Source: Gemmatimonadales bacterium (GTDB lineage: Bacteria; Gemmatimonadota; Gemmatimonadetes; Gemmatimonadales; GWC2-71-9). From it: a stretch of DNA of 64,000 bases. Each line of letters opens with the position of its first letter. Within the stretch, counting starts at the first letter, position 1. The notes under the pieces are model-generated. The model saw only the letters and a program-made list of their open reading frames with translations. It was not told the origin of the DNA and made no database searches. The stretch is taken from positions 1 through 64,000 of the forward strand of contig JAHBVU010000001.1 of the NCBI GenBank assembly GCA_019637315.1, written 5' to 3'. Of the stretch, positions 63,424-64,000 are shown piece by piece. The position numbers and the translations under genes are program-made.

Positions 63424-64000
63424 ATGGCCGCTCGTCTCGTTGCCGCCATCTTGAGCGGAGCCGTGGTGCTCCCGGTGGCAGCCCAGCCCAACCCGTTCAA
63501 GCTTCCGGAAAGCCGCGTCAGGGCGACGGTGGCGTATCAGCTGAGCGGCGATCAAACTGGCACCGCGCAGGTGGCGATCGATGGCAACCGCTTCATGAGC
63601 AGATCCGATGCGACCATGAAGATCATGGGCCGGTCCGAGAAGTCGGCAACCTGGTCGCTCATGACGTCTGATTCGATGTACACTGCCGATCTCGACAAGC
63701 GCGAGGGCTATGTCGGTCCGAACCTGCTGCCCTACTATGCCAAGGCTTACGATGCGCTCGACGGTGCCGGGAAGCGCCGCTTTCATGACAACGTGGCGGA
63801 AATGGGCGCGATGATGTCGAAAGTCTTCGACATCAAATCCTTCGGTGCGGTAGGCGAGAAGCGCGGCGAGCGGACGATTGCGGGCGAAGTTTGCGAGGAT
63901 CACGTGTTCGGCGGCTTTGTGACCTGCTCGATGAAAAAGGCACCCCAGATTGCGCTGCACACCAAGGGAAGTGTGATCTGCTTCGAGATGGAACAGACCG
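63424..64000 (+). CDS. Secreted hypothetical protein (partial, C-terminus outside window)
   Basis: 192 codons are open from ATG 63424 to the window edge. A strong AAGGAGGT (63411-63418) stands 5 bases before the ATG. The N-terminus MAARLVAAILSGAVVLPVAAQ is a signal peptide. The mature part contains RVRATVAYQLSGDQTGTAQVAIDGNRFMSRSDATMKIMGRSEKSATWSLMTSD, LPYYAKAYDALDG and a pair of cysteines in GEVCEDHVFGGFVTCSM that could form a disulfide. No family recognised. Confidence 0.78.
   Translation, partial: MAARLVAAILSGAVVLPVAAQPNPFKLPESRVRATVAYQLSGDQTGTAQVAIDGNRFMSRSDATMKIMGRSEKSATWSLMTSDSMYTADLDKREGYVGPNLLPYYAKAYDALDGAGKRRFHDNVAEMGAMMSKVFDIKSFGAVGEKRGERTIAGEVCEDHVFGGFVTCSMKKAPQIALHTKGSVICFEMEQT

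Overview
This is a high-GC bacterial chromosome segment spanning the replication-origin neighbourhood. It most likely comes from a Gemmatimonadota-type organism. That assignment is an inference from a GWxTD-domain lipoprotein beside polA, a serine/threonine kinase fused to a long tetratricopeptide-like tail, the gene order, and a housekeeping-dominated gene set. No rRNA, tRNA, insertion sequence, prophage or CRISPR array was seen.

Left part (1-21.4 kb, almost all minus strand). A tightly coupled nine-gene run reads right to left: parA, parB, an M23 endopeptidase, a bactofilin, a BMP-type lipoprotein, a Nif3-like protein, a two-domain ABC ATPase and two permeases (the last cut by the window edge). 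Two perfect parS sites lie in the 803-bp gap between parA and mnmG, where rsmG would normally be expected. After mnmG and a secreted alpha/beta hydrolase comes a small operon of a membrane protein, an HTH regulator and an ABC-2 exporter. It is followed by a complete SUF iron-sulfur operon (sufB-C-D-S-U plus a bacilliredoxin and an unknown 92-residue protein) with a clear sigma70 promoter.

Middle (21.6-43.9 kb). Mixed-strand genes: a peptide deformylase-like protein, a dienelactone hydrolase, a 7Fe ferredoxin, a thioesterase-hydrolase fusion, RNase D, an alanine symporter, a SufT-like protein, a matrixin-like protease, a frameshifted MMPL transporter, DNA polymerase I with a degenerate proofreading domain, the GWxTD lipoprotein, a soluble Ser/Thr kinase overlapping pyrE, an AraC-type regulator, a kinase-TPR protein, the RNase P RNA gene, a secreted unknown protein and a monofunctional transglycosylase.

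Origin core (43.9-50.7 kb). dnaN and dnaA lie on the minus strand; rpmH, rnpA, yidD, yidC and mnmE diverge on the plus strand. The dnaA-dnaN spacer has the arrangement DnaA-box-like site, GC-rich spacer, DnaA-trio, AT-rich DNA, and is my oriC call. The dnaA promoter carries a DnaA box inside its spacer. rnpA has no ATG, GTG or TTG at the homologous position and probably starts at CTG in a CTGA overlap with rpmH.

Right part (50.7-64 kb, mostly minus). upp, a beta-CASP hydrolase, a YdcF protein, a NUDIX hydrolase, holA, a SPOR protein, mutS, a TonB-domain lipoprotein, cystathionine beta-synthase, ddl, a rhomboid-like protein lacking catalytic residues, and a HELAH zinc-protease-like protein. 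A secreted unknown protein starts on the plus strand and runs off the right edge.
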